A stretch of 64,000 nt of DNA from Hanstruepera neustonica. Its GTDB lineage: Bacteria > Bacteroidota > Bacteroidia > Flavobacteriales > Flavobacteriaceae. Both the position numbers and the translations under genes were made by a program. Position 1 is the stretch's first letter, and each line of letters begins with the position of its first letter. Below, one piece after another: positions 53,901 to 62,311 of the stretch. The notes beneath the pieces were generated by a model. The model searched no databases, was not told where the DNA came from, and saw only the letters and a program-made list of their open reading frames with translations. The stretch covers positions 660,344 to 724,343 of the forward strand of contig NZ_POWF01000001.1 in NCBI RefSeq assembly GCF_002895005.1, in the 5' to 3' direction.

Positions 53901-54466
53901 TAGAAGCCGGACAAAAGCTCAAGTCTGTTTATTTTCCAAAGACATCAAATTGGTTCAATTTTTATACAGATGAAATAATTCAAGGCGGAAAAACACGTGA
54001 TATACAAACCCAAGAACATACTATTCCAACGTTTGTAAGAGGTGGAAGTTTTATTCCGCTGGCTAGATCCTTGCAATCCACCAAGGAATATGATGGAAAC
54101 ACGTTTGAATTACACTATTATTTTGATGAGACTATCACTGATGAAGTAGAATATACCTTATATAATGACGATGGTCAAATGCCCAATACTTTTGAAAATG
54201 GCGCTTATGAACTCATGGAATTTGAGGCCGAACTAGAAAATCAAGAGTTGGAAATTGAATTTGAAGCAGAAAATGGTCAAAACTTTTTAGCAACTCAAAA
54301 AAGCATTAACTTGATAATTCATAACATTCAAAAAGAACCCAAAAAAGTAAAAATTGATGGGAAAAAGATAAATGTTATCTATAATCCAAATAAAAAAACA
54401 GTAAACATTCCTGTAGTTTGGAATACCAAAAACGAAAAGACAATTACACTAAAACTAAACCCATAA
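50975..54466 (+). CDS. CBM - alpha/beta-hydrolase esterase - GH31 alpha-glucosidase fusion
   Basis: 1163 residues, exported (signal 'LFVLLIANVISAQ'). Three parts. First a starch-binding-like sandwich (about 20-115, 'YISGNFEGWSGGQEPYKL'). Second an Esterase D/CE1-like domain (about 130-385) with nucleophile S266 in 'GSSMGG', an Asp-rich 'YMHDAQNVF' and a candidate His365 in 'EGKHNE'. Third a GH31 alpha-glucosidase (about 395-1163) with nucleophile D768 in 'GIWGDLGEPE' and acid/base D836 in 'WSGDVNR'. GH31 removes terminal alpha-glucose; the esterase may remove acyl groups from modified glucans. The frame is continuous, so it is a genuine fusion and not a merged call. Eight bases after the GH13 gene and three before the next. 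Confidence 0.88.
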   Translation: MIKWQWLFVLLIANVISAQVTIVVDHVPDATPADANMYISGNFEGWSGGQEPYKLQKKDNSYSITLPKTSESILFKFTLGSWQTVECDTKGSSIDNRSYAFKHIADTLHVKIEGWSHLFDSKAVSTAKKNVTIISENFKIPQLQRERRVWIYLPPNYKSAKKSFPVVYMHDAQNVFDKTTSYSGEWEVDETLNKLFREKNLELIVVAIDNGGDKRLDEYSPFKNPKYGGGEGDAYLDFMVNTLKPYIDSHYNTLTDKKHTGIIGSSMGGLISHYAALKYPDVFGKIGVYSPAFWFAPEIENYSKTHGNLKDTKMYFLAGGKEGENVRFNEINQTVRDMNQMVELLKNQGFPAENITSKVVPEGKHNETLWRENFEETISWLFSEKLKERKFISATLIENNKLQIEVSDGKYISKFYSPKIVETTFLPKGENFNPKSHAVVLSPQTVELIPIVEKNKSIFSSEGITVVVQKEPFKISYLYEGIELISEKNGYYKTDDFENIDFNLTDNEILYGGGARALGMNRRGHRLQLYNKAHYGYETTSELMNFTLPMVLSSKQYMLHFDNAPIGYLDLDSRADNTLTYETISGRKTYQVIVGNSWYDIIDNYTNLSGKQPMLPRWALGNFSSRFGYHSQKQTLKTIEAFREESIPVDAIILDLYWFGKEVMGTMGNLEFDRDSFPNPKQMIKTLHDNNVETILITEPFILTTSKRWDEAVTNNALAKDSLGNPATYDFFFGNTGLVDVYSQSGYTWFKNINKDLLSLGVTGIWGDLGEPEVHPSRLIHATGTADEVHNIYGHDWAKLVQEAFKEASPNQRPFILMRAGYSGSQRYGLVPWSGDVNRTWGGLQSQPEIALQMGMQGLAYMHSDLGGFAGANLDDELYVRWLQYGVFQPIYRPHAQEDVPSEPIYRSEKAKALAKQAIELRYKFLPYNYNLMFENNQTGTPLMRPLFFEEPENQKLLNYSETYLWGSHILVAPILEAGQKLKSVYFPKTSNWFNFYTDEIIQGGKTRDIQTQEHTIPTFVRGGSFIPLARSLQSTKEYDGNTFELHYYFDETITDEVEYTLYNDDGQMPNTFENGAYELMEFEAELENQELEIEFEAENGQNFLATQKSINLIIHNIQKEPKKVKIDGKKINVIYNPNKKTVNIPVVWNTKNEKTITLKLNP

Positions 54467-54469
54467 ACA

Positions 54470-55903
54470 ATGAAAAAATTAATAGCACTTTTACTAACCG
54501 TGGGTGTTTTTACATCATGCAAGACAGATAAAAAGGAAACTATGCCACAAGAGGAAGACCAAATCGTTGAGGTTTTTCCTGATATATCTCCAGATATTGA
54601 AGAGCATGCCGTTATTTACGAAGCCAACATTCGTCAATATTCACCCGAAGGAACTTTTGATGCCTTTACCAAGGATATTCCAGTTTTAAAAGATTTAGGT
54701 GTCAAAATTATTTGGGTGATGCCAATCAATAAGATTTCGGAAGTTAAACGAAAAGCAACTGGTGATACCTTTACTAGTGACATTGAAGATGAAGAAGAAC
54801 GTAAAAAATACTTGGGTAGCTATTATTCGGTTTCAGATTATCGTTCTATAAATCCTGAATTTGGAACTTTAGAGGATTTTCAAGAATTGGTTGATACGGC
54901 TCACGAGAACGGTATTTATGTTATTGTGGATTGGGTGCCAAATCACACAGGTTGGGATCATCCTTGGATAACGGAACATCCTGAATATTATACTCAAAAT
55001 GAGGCAGGTGAAATTATTGATCCTATCAATCCAGATACAGGGGAATCTTGGGGCTGGACAGATGTGGCTGATTTAAACTATGATAATCAAGATATGCGAA
55101 ATGCCATGATTGCCGACATGAAATACTGGGTAGAAGATGTCAATATTGATGGATATAGAATGGACGTTGCGCACAAAGTACCAGTTGATTTCTTTAAGCG
55201 AGCCATAGACACTCTAAAATCGGTTAAACCGGTTTTTATGTTGGCAGAAGCCGAACAACCTGATTTATTGCAAAACGGATTTGATATGCATTACGGTTGG
55301 GAAGCGCACCATATTTTTAATGATATAGCTAAAGGGCATAAGACAGTGAAGGCTTTAGATGATTATTTGGTAAAAATTGATTCTACCCTTCAAAATGATG
55401 ACATTTATATGTACTTTGTAACCAATCATGATGAAAACTCTTGGGCTGGAACTTTAAAAGAGCGTATGCCAGAAAACAAAGAGATTTTTACAGCATTAAG
55501 CTACACTATTCCTGGCATGCCTTTAATTTATTCTGGTCAGGAATATGATATGGAGCATCGTTTAAAATTCTTTGAGAAAGATTCTATTCCAAAAACCAAA
55601 GGGGATTATTTTGAACTTTTGAAGAAATTAGGAAACTTAAAAAACAACAACACAGCCTTAAATGGTGGAAAACAAGCCGCATCTTATCAAAGATTTAATG
55701 CTGACAATGATAAGGTGTTGGTATTCAAACGTGAAAAAGCTGGAGATGAAATCGTGTTTATTGGAAATTTCACTTCGGAACCTCAAAACATAACACCTGA
55801 AATAACAGGCGATTTTAACGATTATATATCAAATCAACCCATGAAATTAGAAGGTGTTGAAATGGTTTTACAACCTTGGGAGTATAAAATTTTAGTTAAA
55901 TAA
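54470..55903 (+). CDS. GH13 alpha-amylase family lipoprotein
   Basis: 477 residues. Lipoprotein signal 'LLLTVGVFTSC' (Cys17). The barrel has D232 ('GYRMDVAHK') as nucleophile, E260 ('MLAEAEQ') as acid and D321 ('VTNHDEN') as the third acid; 'VDWVPNHTG' is conserved region I. There is no N-terminal sandwich, and the C-terminal domain is short. It differs from the SusA-like and the secreted amylase of this locus and may act on shorter or branched maltooligosaccharides on the periplasmic face. Three bases from the genes on both sides. Confidence 0.9.
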   Translation: MKKLIALLLTVGVFTSCKTDKKETMPQEEDQIVEVFPDISPDIEEHAVIYEANIRQYSPEGTFDAFTKDIPVLKDLGVKIIWVMPINKISEVKRKATGDTFTSDIEDEEERKKYLGSYYSVSDYRSINPEFGTLEDFQELVDTAHENGIYVIVDWVPNHTGWDHPWITEHPEYYTQNEAGEIIDPINPDTGESWGWTDVADLNYDNQDMRNAMIADMKYWVEDVNIDGYRMDVAHKVPVDFFKRAIDTLKSVKPVFMLAEAEQPDLLQNGFDMHYGWEAHHIFNDIAKGHKTVKALDDYLVKIDSTLQNDDIYMYFVTNHDENSWAGTLKERMPENKEIFTALSYTIPGMPLIYSGQEYDMEHRLKFFEKDSIPKTKGDYFELLKKLGNLKNNNTALNGGKQAASYQRFNADNDKVLVFKREKAGDEIVFIGNFTSEPQNITPEITGDFNDYISNQPMKLEGVEMVLQPWEYKILVK

Positions 55904-55906
55904 TAT

Positions 55907-58021
55907 ATGCGAAATGTACTGTTTATTCTTTTTGGAGTTGTTCTGCTCTTTGGCTGCAGTAATAAAACAATAACATATTATAAAGTAAATTCTCCAGATA
56001 GGAACTTGGTTCTCAATTTTAATCTGAATCAAAAAGGTGAACCATTTTATACGGTTGCATTTAACAATAAAATAGTTATTGACACCTCATATTTAGGGTT
56101 TGATTTTATAGATGCTAAATCCTTAAAAAGCGATTTTAAAATCGTAAACTTTAATTTTTCAACTTTTAACGAAACTTGGCAAATGCCTTGGGGCGAACAA
56201 ACAGATGTTGTAAACCATTACAAGGAATTGAAAGTTGAATTACAAGAAACCACAGAATCAAACAGAAAATTAAATATTGTTTTTAAGGTTTACAATGATG
56301 GTATAGGATTCCGTTATGAATTTCCAGAACAACCTTATTTTAAAGAAGCCCTAATTACAGAAGAAAACACCGAATTCAATTTAACAGAAGACTATAAAAC
56401 CTTTTGGATTCCTGGTGATTGGGATATTTATGAACATCTGTATAGTACCACCAAATTATCAGAAGTTAATGCTTTAAAGTATGTAGGCCATGTTAATTTG
56501 GCGCAAACCTATATTCCTAATAATGCGGTTAACACACCTGTTACTATGGTAGGCAATGATGGTGTACATTTAAGTTTTCATGAAGCAGCTTTGGTTGATT
56601 ATTCAGGAATGACTTTAGAGGTGGATACTAAAAATTTAAACTTAAAAAGTGTACTGGTTGGCAGTAAGAATTCAGACTATAAAGTTAAACGCACGCTGCC
56701 GTTCCATACACCTTGGCGCACGGTTCAAATTTCGAATAGCGCAGCAGATTTAATAGAATCAAAACTCATTGTCAACCTCAATGAACCTAACACACTTGAA
56801 GATATATCTTGGTTTAAGCCTATGAAGTACACTGGTGTGTGGTGGGAAATGCATTTAGGCAAATCATCTTGGGATTATGGCATGGAAATGGTTGATGGCG
56901 AATGGAAGGATACCGGAAAAGCACATGGTCGTCATGGTGCAACAACAGAAAACGTTAAGCAATTCATTGATTTTTCAGCACAAAATAATATTGGTGGTGT
57001 TTTGGTGGAAGGGTGGAACACAGGTTGGGAACGTTGGATTGGCTTTGAAGATCGAGAAGGTGTTTTTGATTTTGTAACCACTTATCCTGATTACGATTTG
57101 GAGGAAGTGGTGAAATACGCTAAGGCTAAAGGCGTTGAAATTATCATGCACCATGAAACATCTGCAGCAACAGAAACATATACTAAACAGCAGGATACAG
57201 CATTTGCATTGATGCAAAGTTTGGGTATTCATTCTGTAAAAACTGGTTATGTAGGTAAGATTTTGCCTAAAGGAGAATACCATCATGGCCAATACATGGT
57301 CAATCATTACAATAAAACGGTTGAAAAAGCAGCGCAATACCAAGTTGCCATTAATGCTCATGAACCCATAAAAGCTACAGGATTACGCAGAACCTATCCA
57401 AATACCATATCACGAGAAGGATTGCGAGGACAGGAGTTTAATGCTTGGGCTGAAGATGGTGGCAATCCTCCAGAACATTTGCCTATTGTGGCTTTCACAC
57501 GTATGTTAGCTGGACCTATTGACTTTACACCAGGTATTTTTAATATTAAGTTTGATGACTATAAACCCAATAATCAGGTAAATACCACATTGGCACAGCA
57601 ATTGGCTTTGTATGTGGTTATTTATAGTCCCATTCAAATGGCTGCAGATTTAGTCGAGCATTATGAAGTCAATCCAGTACCTTTACAGTTTATACGAGAC
57701 GTTGGAGTCAATTGGCAAGAAACCAAAGTACTCAATGGTGAAGTAGGTGATTTTGTGACCATAGCCCGAAAAGAACGCATCACAGGGAATTGGTTTGTAG
57801 GAGGTATTACTGATGAAAATGCCAGAACACTGGATATTGATTTTGGGTTTTTAGACACAGATGAAACCTATCAAGCTATAATTTATAAAGATGGTCAGAA
57901 TGCCCATTGGAATGACAATCCATTGGATTTGGAAATTGAGACATTGCAAATAACAAAAGATACGAAGTTATCCATACCTCTGGCTGAAGGTGGTGGATTT
58001 GCCATGAGTATAATCAAGTAA
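55907..58021 (+). CDS. susB: GH97 alpha-glucosidase (SusB-like)
   Basis: 704 residues. Lipoprotein-like signal 'LFILFGVVLLFGC' (Cys17). GH97 N-terminal sandwich, barrel and C-terminal domain. E417 ('MHHETSA'), E486 ('NAHEPIK') and E510 ('RGQEFNAW') sit at a constant offset of 22 from the SusB bases E439 and E508 and acid E532, so this is an inverting SusB-type enzyme releasing beta-glucose from maltooligosaccharides, and not the retaining GH97b alpha-galactosidase type. Last gene of the plus-strand arm, followed by a terminator. Confidence 0.94.
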   Translation: MRNVLFILFGVVLLFGCSNKTITYYKVNSPDRNLVLNFNLNQKGEPFYTVAFNNKIVIDTSYLGFDFIDAKSLKSDFKIVNFNFSTFNETWQMPWGEQTDVVNHYKELKVELQETTESNRKLNIVFKVYNDGIGFRYEFPEQPYFKEALITEENTEFNLTEDYKTFWIPGDWDIYEHLYSTTKLSEVNALKYVGHVNLAQTYIPNNAVNTPVTMVGNDGVHLSFHEAALVDYSGMTLEVDTKNLNLKSVLVGSKNSDYKVKRTLPFHTPWRTVQISNSAADLIESKLIVNLNEPNTLEDISWFKPMKYTGVWWEMHLGKSSWDYGMEMVDGEWKDTGKAHGRHGATTENVKQFIDFSAQNNIGGVLVEGWNTGWERWIGFEDREGVFDFVTTYPDYDLEEVVKYAKAKGVEIIMHHETSAATETYTKQQDTAFALMQSLGIHSVKTGYVGKILPKGEYHHGQYMVNHYNKTVEKAAQYQVAINAHEPIKATGLRRTYPNTISREGLRGQEFNAWAEDGGNPPEHLPIVAFTRMLAGPIDFTPGIFNIKFDDYKPNNQVNTTLAQQLALYVVIYSPIQMAADLVEHYEVNPVPLQFIRDVGVNWQETKVLNGEVGDFVTIARKERITGNWFVGGITDENARTLDIDFGFLDTDETYQAIIYKDGQNAHWNDNPLDLEIETLQITKDTKLSIPLAEGGGFAMSIIK

Positions 58022-58023
58022 GT

Positions 58024-58053
58024 AAAAGCTCCTTTTGGAGTTTTTGCTTTTTT
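58024..58053 (+). terminator. Terminator of the plus-strand alpha-glucan operon
   Basis: AAAAGCTCC-TTTT-GGAGTTTTTGCTTTTTT: an inner CTCC/GGAG stem with an outer AAAAGC/GCTTTT stem, then a T-run. It begins two bases after the GH97 stop. Confidence 0.75.
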
Positions 58054-58172
58054 ATGATTGAACGACTTTCAAAACAAAGTTGCATTACAAACGTTTATAT
58101 GTTATTTTTAGGTAAAACCTTCGACCAATAACACACTTTAATTTTTAATATAAAACAGAAAGAAAATAGCTT

Positions 58173-58634
58173 ATGCTAACATGGAAAGATGTTATCAGTT
58201 TTTCCGTTAATGGAAACCCGAAACCAGATAATAGAATAGAAAAGACAGCTCAAGAATGGCGTGAAATTCTCACTGATGAACAATTTCGAATCACTCGAAA
58301 AAAAGGAACAGAAATGGCTGGCACAGGAGCTTTCTGCACCAGTTATGAAGCCGGAAAATATAACTGTGTGTGTTGTAACACACCACTTTTTGATTCTACC
58401 ATTAAGTATAGTTCAGGTACAGGTTGGCCAAGTTTTACGCAACCTATCAAAGAAAATGCCGTTAAATATGAAAAAGATTCCTCATTTGGAATGGTACGTG
58501 TAGAAATTATGTGCAACACCTGCGATTCGCACTTGGGGCATATATTTCCCGATGGACCAGAACCCAGTGGTTTACGGTATTGTGTAAATTCAGAATCTTT
58601 AACCTTGCAACGAGAGGAGCTTAAAAATGAGTAA
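58173..58634 (+). CDS. msrB: Peptide methionine-R-sulfoxide reductase MsrB
   Basis: 153 residues. The catalytic C137 is in 'LRYCVNS'; the zinc site has C65, C68 ('CVCC') and C114, C117 ('CNTC'); 'GTGWPSF' and 'HLGHIFPDGP' are hallmarks. It reduces methionine-R-sulfoxide in proteins using thioredoxin; there is no signal peptide, so it is cytosolic. It overlaps msrA by eight bases; the pair handles both diastereomers. Confidence 0.96.
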   Translation: MLTWKDVISFSVNGNPKPDNRIEKTAQEWREILTDEQFRITRKKGTEMAGTGAFCTSYEAGKYNCVCCNTPLFDSTIKYSSGTGWPSFTQPIKENAVKYEKDSSFGMVRVEIMCNTCDSHLGHIFPDGPEPSGLRYCVNSESLTLQREELKNE

Positions 58635-59169
58635 AAATGTTAATGAAACAGCAACTTTTGGAGGTGGTTGTTTTTGGTGTACAGAGGCTGTTTTTCAGGA
58701 GGTCAATGGAGTATTGCAAGTAGTATCAGGTTATTCAGGCGGTAATGTGCCTGGACATCCAACCTATCGGGAGATTTGTTCAGGATTAACAGGTCATGCC
58801 GAAGTCGTTCAAGTGACATTTGATCCCAACATCATTTCTTACGAAGATATTTTGGTGATTTTTATGACCACTCATGATCCTACAACATTGAACCGCCAAG
58901 GAGCAGATGTTGGAACACAATATCGTTCGGTAATTTTTTATCATAATGAGGAACAAAAGCAAATTGCCGAAAATGTTTTAAGGCATCTTCAAGAGTATTA
59001 TGATAAGCCTATTGTTACTGAAATAAGTCCGTTTCAAGCGTTTTATGAAGCCGAACAGGAACATCAGGATTTTTACAAAAACAATCCTGACTATGGATAT
59101 TGTACCTTTGTAATCAATCCAAAATTGGCCAAGTTAAAACAATTACATGCCAACAAACTGAAATCATGA
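58627..59169 (+). CDS. msrA: Peptide methionine-S-sulfoxide reductase MsrA
   Basis: 180 residues. 'FGGGCFWCTEA' gives the catalytic C15 and the nearby C18; 'GHAEVVQVTFDP' and 'QGADVGTQYRS' complete the family pattern. It reduces methionine-S-sulfoxide. It overlaps msrB upstream by eight bases and shares ATGA with selO downstream, so the three are one coupled unit. Confidence 0.97.
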   Translation: MSKNVNETATFGGGCFWCTEAVFQEVNGVLQVVSGYSGGNVPGHPTYREICSGLTGHAEVVQVTFDPNIISYEDILVIFMTTHDPTTLNRQGADVGTQYRSVIFYHNEEQKQIAENVLRHLQEYYDKPIVTEISPFQAFYEAEQEHQDFYKNNPDYGYCTFVINPKLAKLKQLHANKLKS

Positions 59170-60728
59170 GATTACATTTAAAACAAACCTTTACAAACAA
59201 TCTTCCGGCTGATCCTAATTTGGATAATACAAGAAGACAAGTTTTGGAGGCTTGTTTTTCCTATGTTGACCCTCAAAAAACTTCAAATCCTGAAATGCTT
59301 CATGTGTCCCCAGAAGTTTTACAGGATTTGGGTTTTAATAACGCTGACAGTGAAACTGAAGCCTTTTTAAAGGTTTTTACAGGTAATGAAGTTCCCGAAA
59401 ATTCAAAACCCTATGCCATGTGTTATGGAGGTCATCAGTTTGGACAATGGGCTGGACAATTAGGTGATGGTCGAGCCATTAATTTGGGAGAGATTGAGCA
59501 CAGTAATAAATCTTGGATTTTACAACTTAAAGGAGCCGGTGAAACACCGTATTCACGTTCAGCTGATGGTTTGGCAGTATTGCGTTCTTCCATTCGCGAG
59601 TATTTATGCAGTGAAGCTATGTATCACTTGGGCGTACCCACAACCCGAGCATTGTCTTTGGCTTCTACGGGAGATCAAGTTTTGCGTGATATTATGTACA
59701 ATGGTAATCCGGCTTATGAAAAAGGTGCCATAGTTACACGAGTAGCACCATCATTTTTACGTTTTGGTAATTACGAGATATTTGCCGCCAGACAAGATAA
59801 AATTACCTTGAAGAAATTAGTTGATTATACCATTATTCAACATTTTCAACATTTAGGCAAACCTTCAAAAGACACCTATGTCAAATTCTTTGCTGAAGTA
59901 TCTAAAAGTACATTGGACATGATTGTGCATTGGCAACGTGTAGGTTTTGTACATGGTGTGATGAATACTGATAATATGTCTATACTAGGATTGACTATTG
60001 ATTATGGGCCTTATGGCTGGTTGGAAGGCTTTGATTTTGGTTGGACACCCAACACCACTGATGCACAGCACAAACGCTATCGTTATGGCAACCAACCCAA
60101 GATAGGTTTGTGGAATTTGTATCAACTGGCCAATGCCTTGTATCCTTTGGTGGAAGAAGCAGAAGCTTTTGAAAGCATTTTAAATCAATACAAAACAGAT
60201 TTTGATATCCAGTCATTGGAAATGATGCGGTCAAAATTGGGACTTCAAAAGCCAGATACTACCGATAAATTATTAATTCAGGATTTGGAAGGTACACTTC
60301 AACTTACTGAAACCGATATGACGATTTTTTTTAGAAATTTAGCCAACTTTAAAAGAGAAAACCCTCTAGGTGGATTGGATATAGTAGAACAGGCGTTTTA
60401 TAATTTAACGGAAGTGTCTTCTGAAATTAGAAATCAATGGAATGAGTGGTTTGTTACTTATGCAGAACGACTAAAGCAAGAACAGCTTTCGGATGATGAA
60501 AGAAGACAAAAAATGAATTTGGTTAATCCCAAATATGTGTTGCGAAATTATATGGCTCAATTGGCTATTGATGATGCCAATAAAGGTGATTATGGTTTAA
60601 TTGACGAACTTTTTAAATTACTCAAAAACCCTTATGATGAACAACCTAAATACGAAAAATGGTTTGCCAAACGTCCAGAATGGGCAAGGCATAAAGTAGG
60701 TTGTTCTATGTTATCTTGTAGTTCTTAA
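59166..60728 (+). CDS. selO: Protein adenylyltransferase SelO (YdiU family)
   Basis: 520 residues from the ATG at 59166, which overlaps the msrA stop; an upstream extension of the frame lies inside msrA. The pseudokinase-like AMPylating core is complete: 'CYGGHQFGQWAGQLGDGRA', 'LKGAGETPYSRSADGLAVLRSSIREYLCSEAMYHLG' (in part) and 'HGVMNTDNMSILGLTIDYGP'. The C-terminus ends 'GCSMLSCSS', keeping Cys at the position that is selenocysteine in many homologues. SelO transfers AMP to proteins in response to oxidative stress. Its coupling to msrA/msrB fits that role. Confidence 0.95.
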   Translation: MRLHLKQTFTNNLPADPNLDNTRRQVLEACFSYVDPQKTSNPEMLHVSPEVLQDLGFNNADSETEAFLKVFTGNEVPENSKPYAMCYGGHQFGQWAGQLGDGRAINLGEIEHSNKSWILQLKGAGETPYSRSADGLAVLRSSIREYLCSEAMYHLGVPTTRALSLASTGDQVLRDIMYNGNPAYEKGAIVTRVAPSFLRFGNYEIFAARQDKITLKKLVDYTIIQHFQHLGKPSKDTYVKFFAEVSKSTLDMIVHWQRVGFVHGVMNTDNMSILGLTIDYGPYGWLEGFDFGWTPNTTDAQHKRYRYGNQPKIGLWNLYQLANALYPLVEEAEAFESILNQYKTDFDIQSLEMMRSKLGLQKPDTTDKLLIQDLEGTLQLTETDMTIFFRNLANFKRENPLGGLDIVEQAFYNLTEVSSEIRNQWNEWFVTYAERLKQEQLSDDERRQKMNLVNPKYVLRNYMAQLAIDDANKGDYGLIDELFKLLKNPYDEQPKYEKWFAKRPEWARHKVGCSMLSCSS

Positions 60729-60755
60729 TATATTTGTAATAGAAAACTTATAGTT

Positions 60756-61622
60756 ATGACTTCAGTTAATGACTTGTTGAATATCTTACATTTAGATAGA
60801 GAGGACGATAACACTTTCATAGGAGCCAGTAAAACAGTGGGAAGTCCCAATGTATTTGGTGGTCAGGTTTTGGCGCAAGCCTTAAATGCAGCCTATAGAA
60901 CCATAAACAACGGTCGTGTATTGCATTCAATGCATTCCTATTTTTTAGAGGCTGGAAATTTAGATCTACCCATAGAATACCAAGTTGGTGTGATGCGTGA
61001 TGGCGGTAGTTTTTCGGTTCGACGTGTGACAGCAAGTCAAAAAGGGAATACCATTTTTATACTTTCGGCTTCATTTCATAAAAATGAGAAGGGTCATGAG
61101 CATCAAATACAAATGGATGCTGATGTAAAAATGCCTGAAGATTTGATGAGTTGGACAGATTTGCTAAATACTTATGGCTCTCTATTGCCAAAAAAAACAA
61201 AAACGTTTTTGGAAATACCCAGACCTGTTGAGTTTAAGCCAACACACATTAACAATCCATTAGAGCAAAAAGATTTACCACCTGTTTCAGATGTTTGGTT
61301 TAAATTAAAAGGCGATGTGACTTCACTAGATTTAGCAATAAGTCAACAAATATTGACCTATATTTCAGACTACAATATTCTCTCTGTGGCCTTACAGCCT
61401 CATGCCAGTAAGGCGCATTGGGGAAACACCCAAACAGCTAGCTTGGATCATTCCATGTGGTACTTTCGTGATTTTGATTTTACCGATTGGCTCTTGTTTT
61501 CTTTAGAATCGCCGAGTACTTCAAATGCCAGAGGGTTTGCAAAAGGGAATATTTTCACAAGAGATGGTAAACTTGTCGCTTCGGTTGCACAAGAAGGACT
61601 CATGCGACCCATGAACTCATAA
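60756..61622 (+). CDS. tesB: Acyl-CoA thioesterase II (TesB)
   Basis: 288 residues, double hotdog fold: 'VFGGQVLAQALNAAYRTI', 'LHSMHSYFLEAGNLDLPIEY' in the first half and 'VWFKLKGDVTS', 'SLDHSMWYFRDFDFTDWLL' in the second. It hydrolyses medium and long acyl-CoA. 27 bases after selO, with TATATTTG at 60729-60736 in the gap (a possible own promoter, though its TTG is 25 bases upstream). Confidence 0.94.
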   Translation: MTSVNDLLNILHLDREDDNTFIGASKTVGSPNVFGGQVLAQALNAAYRTINNGRVLHSMHSYFLEAGNLDLPIEYQVGVMRDGGSFSVRRVTASQKGNTIFILSASFHKNEKGHEHQIQMDADVKMPEDLMSWTDLLNTYGSLLPKKTKTFLEIPRPVEFKPTHINNPLEQKDLPPVSDVWFKLKGDVTSLDLAISQQILTYISDYNILSVALQPHASKAHWGNTQTASLDHSMWYFRDFDFTDWLLFSLESPSTSNARGFAKGNIFTRDGKLVASVAQEGLMRPMNS

Positions 61623-61624
61623 CC

Positions 61625-62311
61625 ATGTATAAGATTTTAAATATAGGTCATCGTGGTGCCAAAGGTCATATTGCCGAAAACACGATAGAATCCATTGAAA
61701 AAGCGTTAGAATTTCAAGTGGATGGTATTGAGATAGACGTGCATGTATGTGCTTCAGGTGAATTGGTGGTTTTTCATGATTTTACGTTAGATAGAATGAC
61801 CAATGGTTCGGGAGAAGTATCTAAACACACGCTTTCAGAATTACAAAAACTAAAAGTTGAACATGAATACACTATTCCAACTTTAGAAAACGTCTTGAAT
61901 TTTATTGATGCCAAATGCCTGTTGAATATTGAATTAAAAGGAAAGGATACAGCCATAAAAATATGTGAAGTCATAAAAAACTGTATTGAAAATTCTAATT
62001 GGGATTATAGCGATTTTATAGTGTCCAGTTTTCAGCATCACGAGTTGGAAACGGTTTTTAAGACCAATCAAAACATACCACTGGCTGTTTTGACAAAAGC
62101 CAGTGTCATGGAAGCCATGGAGTTTGCCAAAACGATTAAAGCAAAAACTATCCATCCTAACGTGGCATTACTTACTCAAGAGAATGTAAAACTTGCGCAA
62201 AATCAAGGATTCTCAGTGAATACTTGGACCATAAATGACAAAAAAACCATTGCCAGAATGAAACGTTACGGAGTCAATGGTATCATTTCCGATTATCCTG
62301 ATAGCCTATGA
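61625..62311 (+). CDS. Glycerophosphodiester phosphodiesterase
   Basis: 228 residues, GDPD fold. Metal and catalytic residues: H9-R10 in 'GHRGAKG', E18 ('AENT'), E36 and D38 ('IEIDVH') and H51 ('FHDFTLDRMT'). No signal peptide, so cytosolic: it splits glycerophosphodiesters from phospholipid turnover into glycerol-3-phosphate and alcohol. Two bases after TesB, and overlaps the next gene by four bases. Confidence 0.93.
   Translation: MYKILNIGHRGAKGHIAENTIESIEKALEFQVDGIEIDVHVCASGELVVFHDFTLDRMTNGSGEVSKHTLSELQKLKVEHEYTIPTLENVLNFIDAKCLLNIELKGKDTAIKICEVIKNCIENSNWDYSDFIVSSFQHHELETVFKTNQNIPLAVLTKASVMEAMEFAKTIKAKTIHPNVALLTQENVKLAQNQGFSVNTWTINDKKTIARMKRYGVNGIISDYPDSL

Noticed and set aside
56975-57361. 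128-residue open frame on the minus strand
   Set aside because: Antisense to the GH97 gene inside its catalytic region; Cys- and Phe-rich shadow composition.
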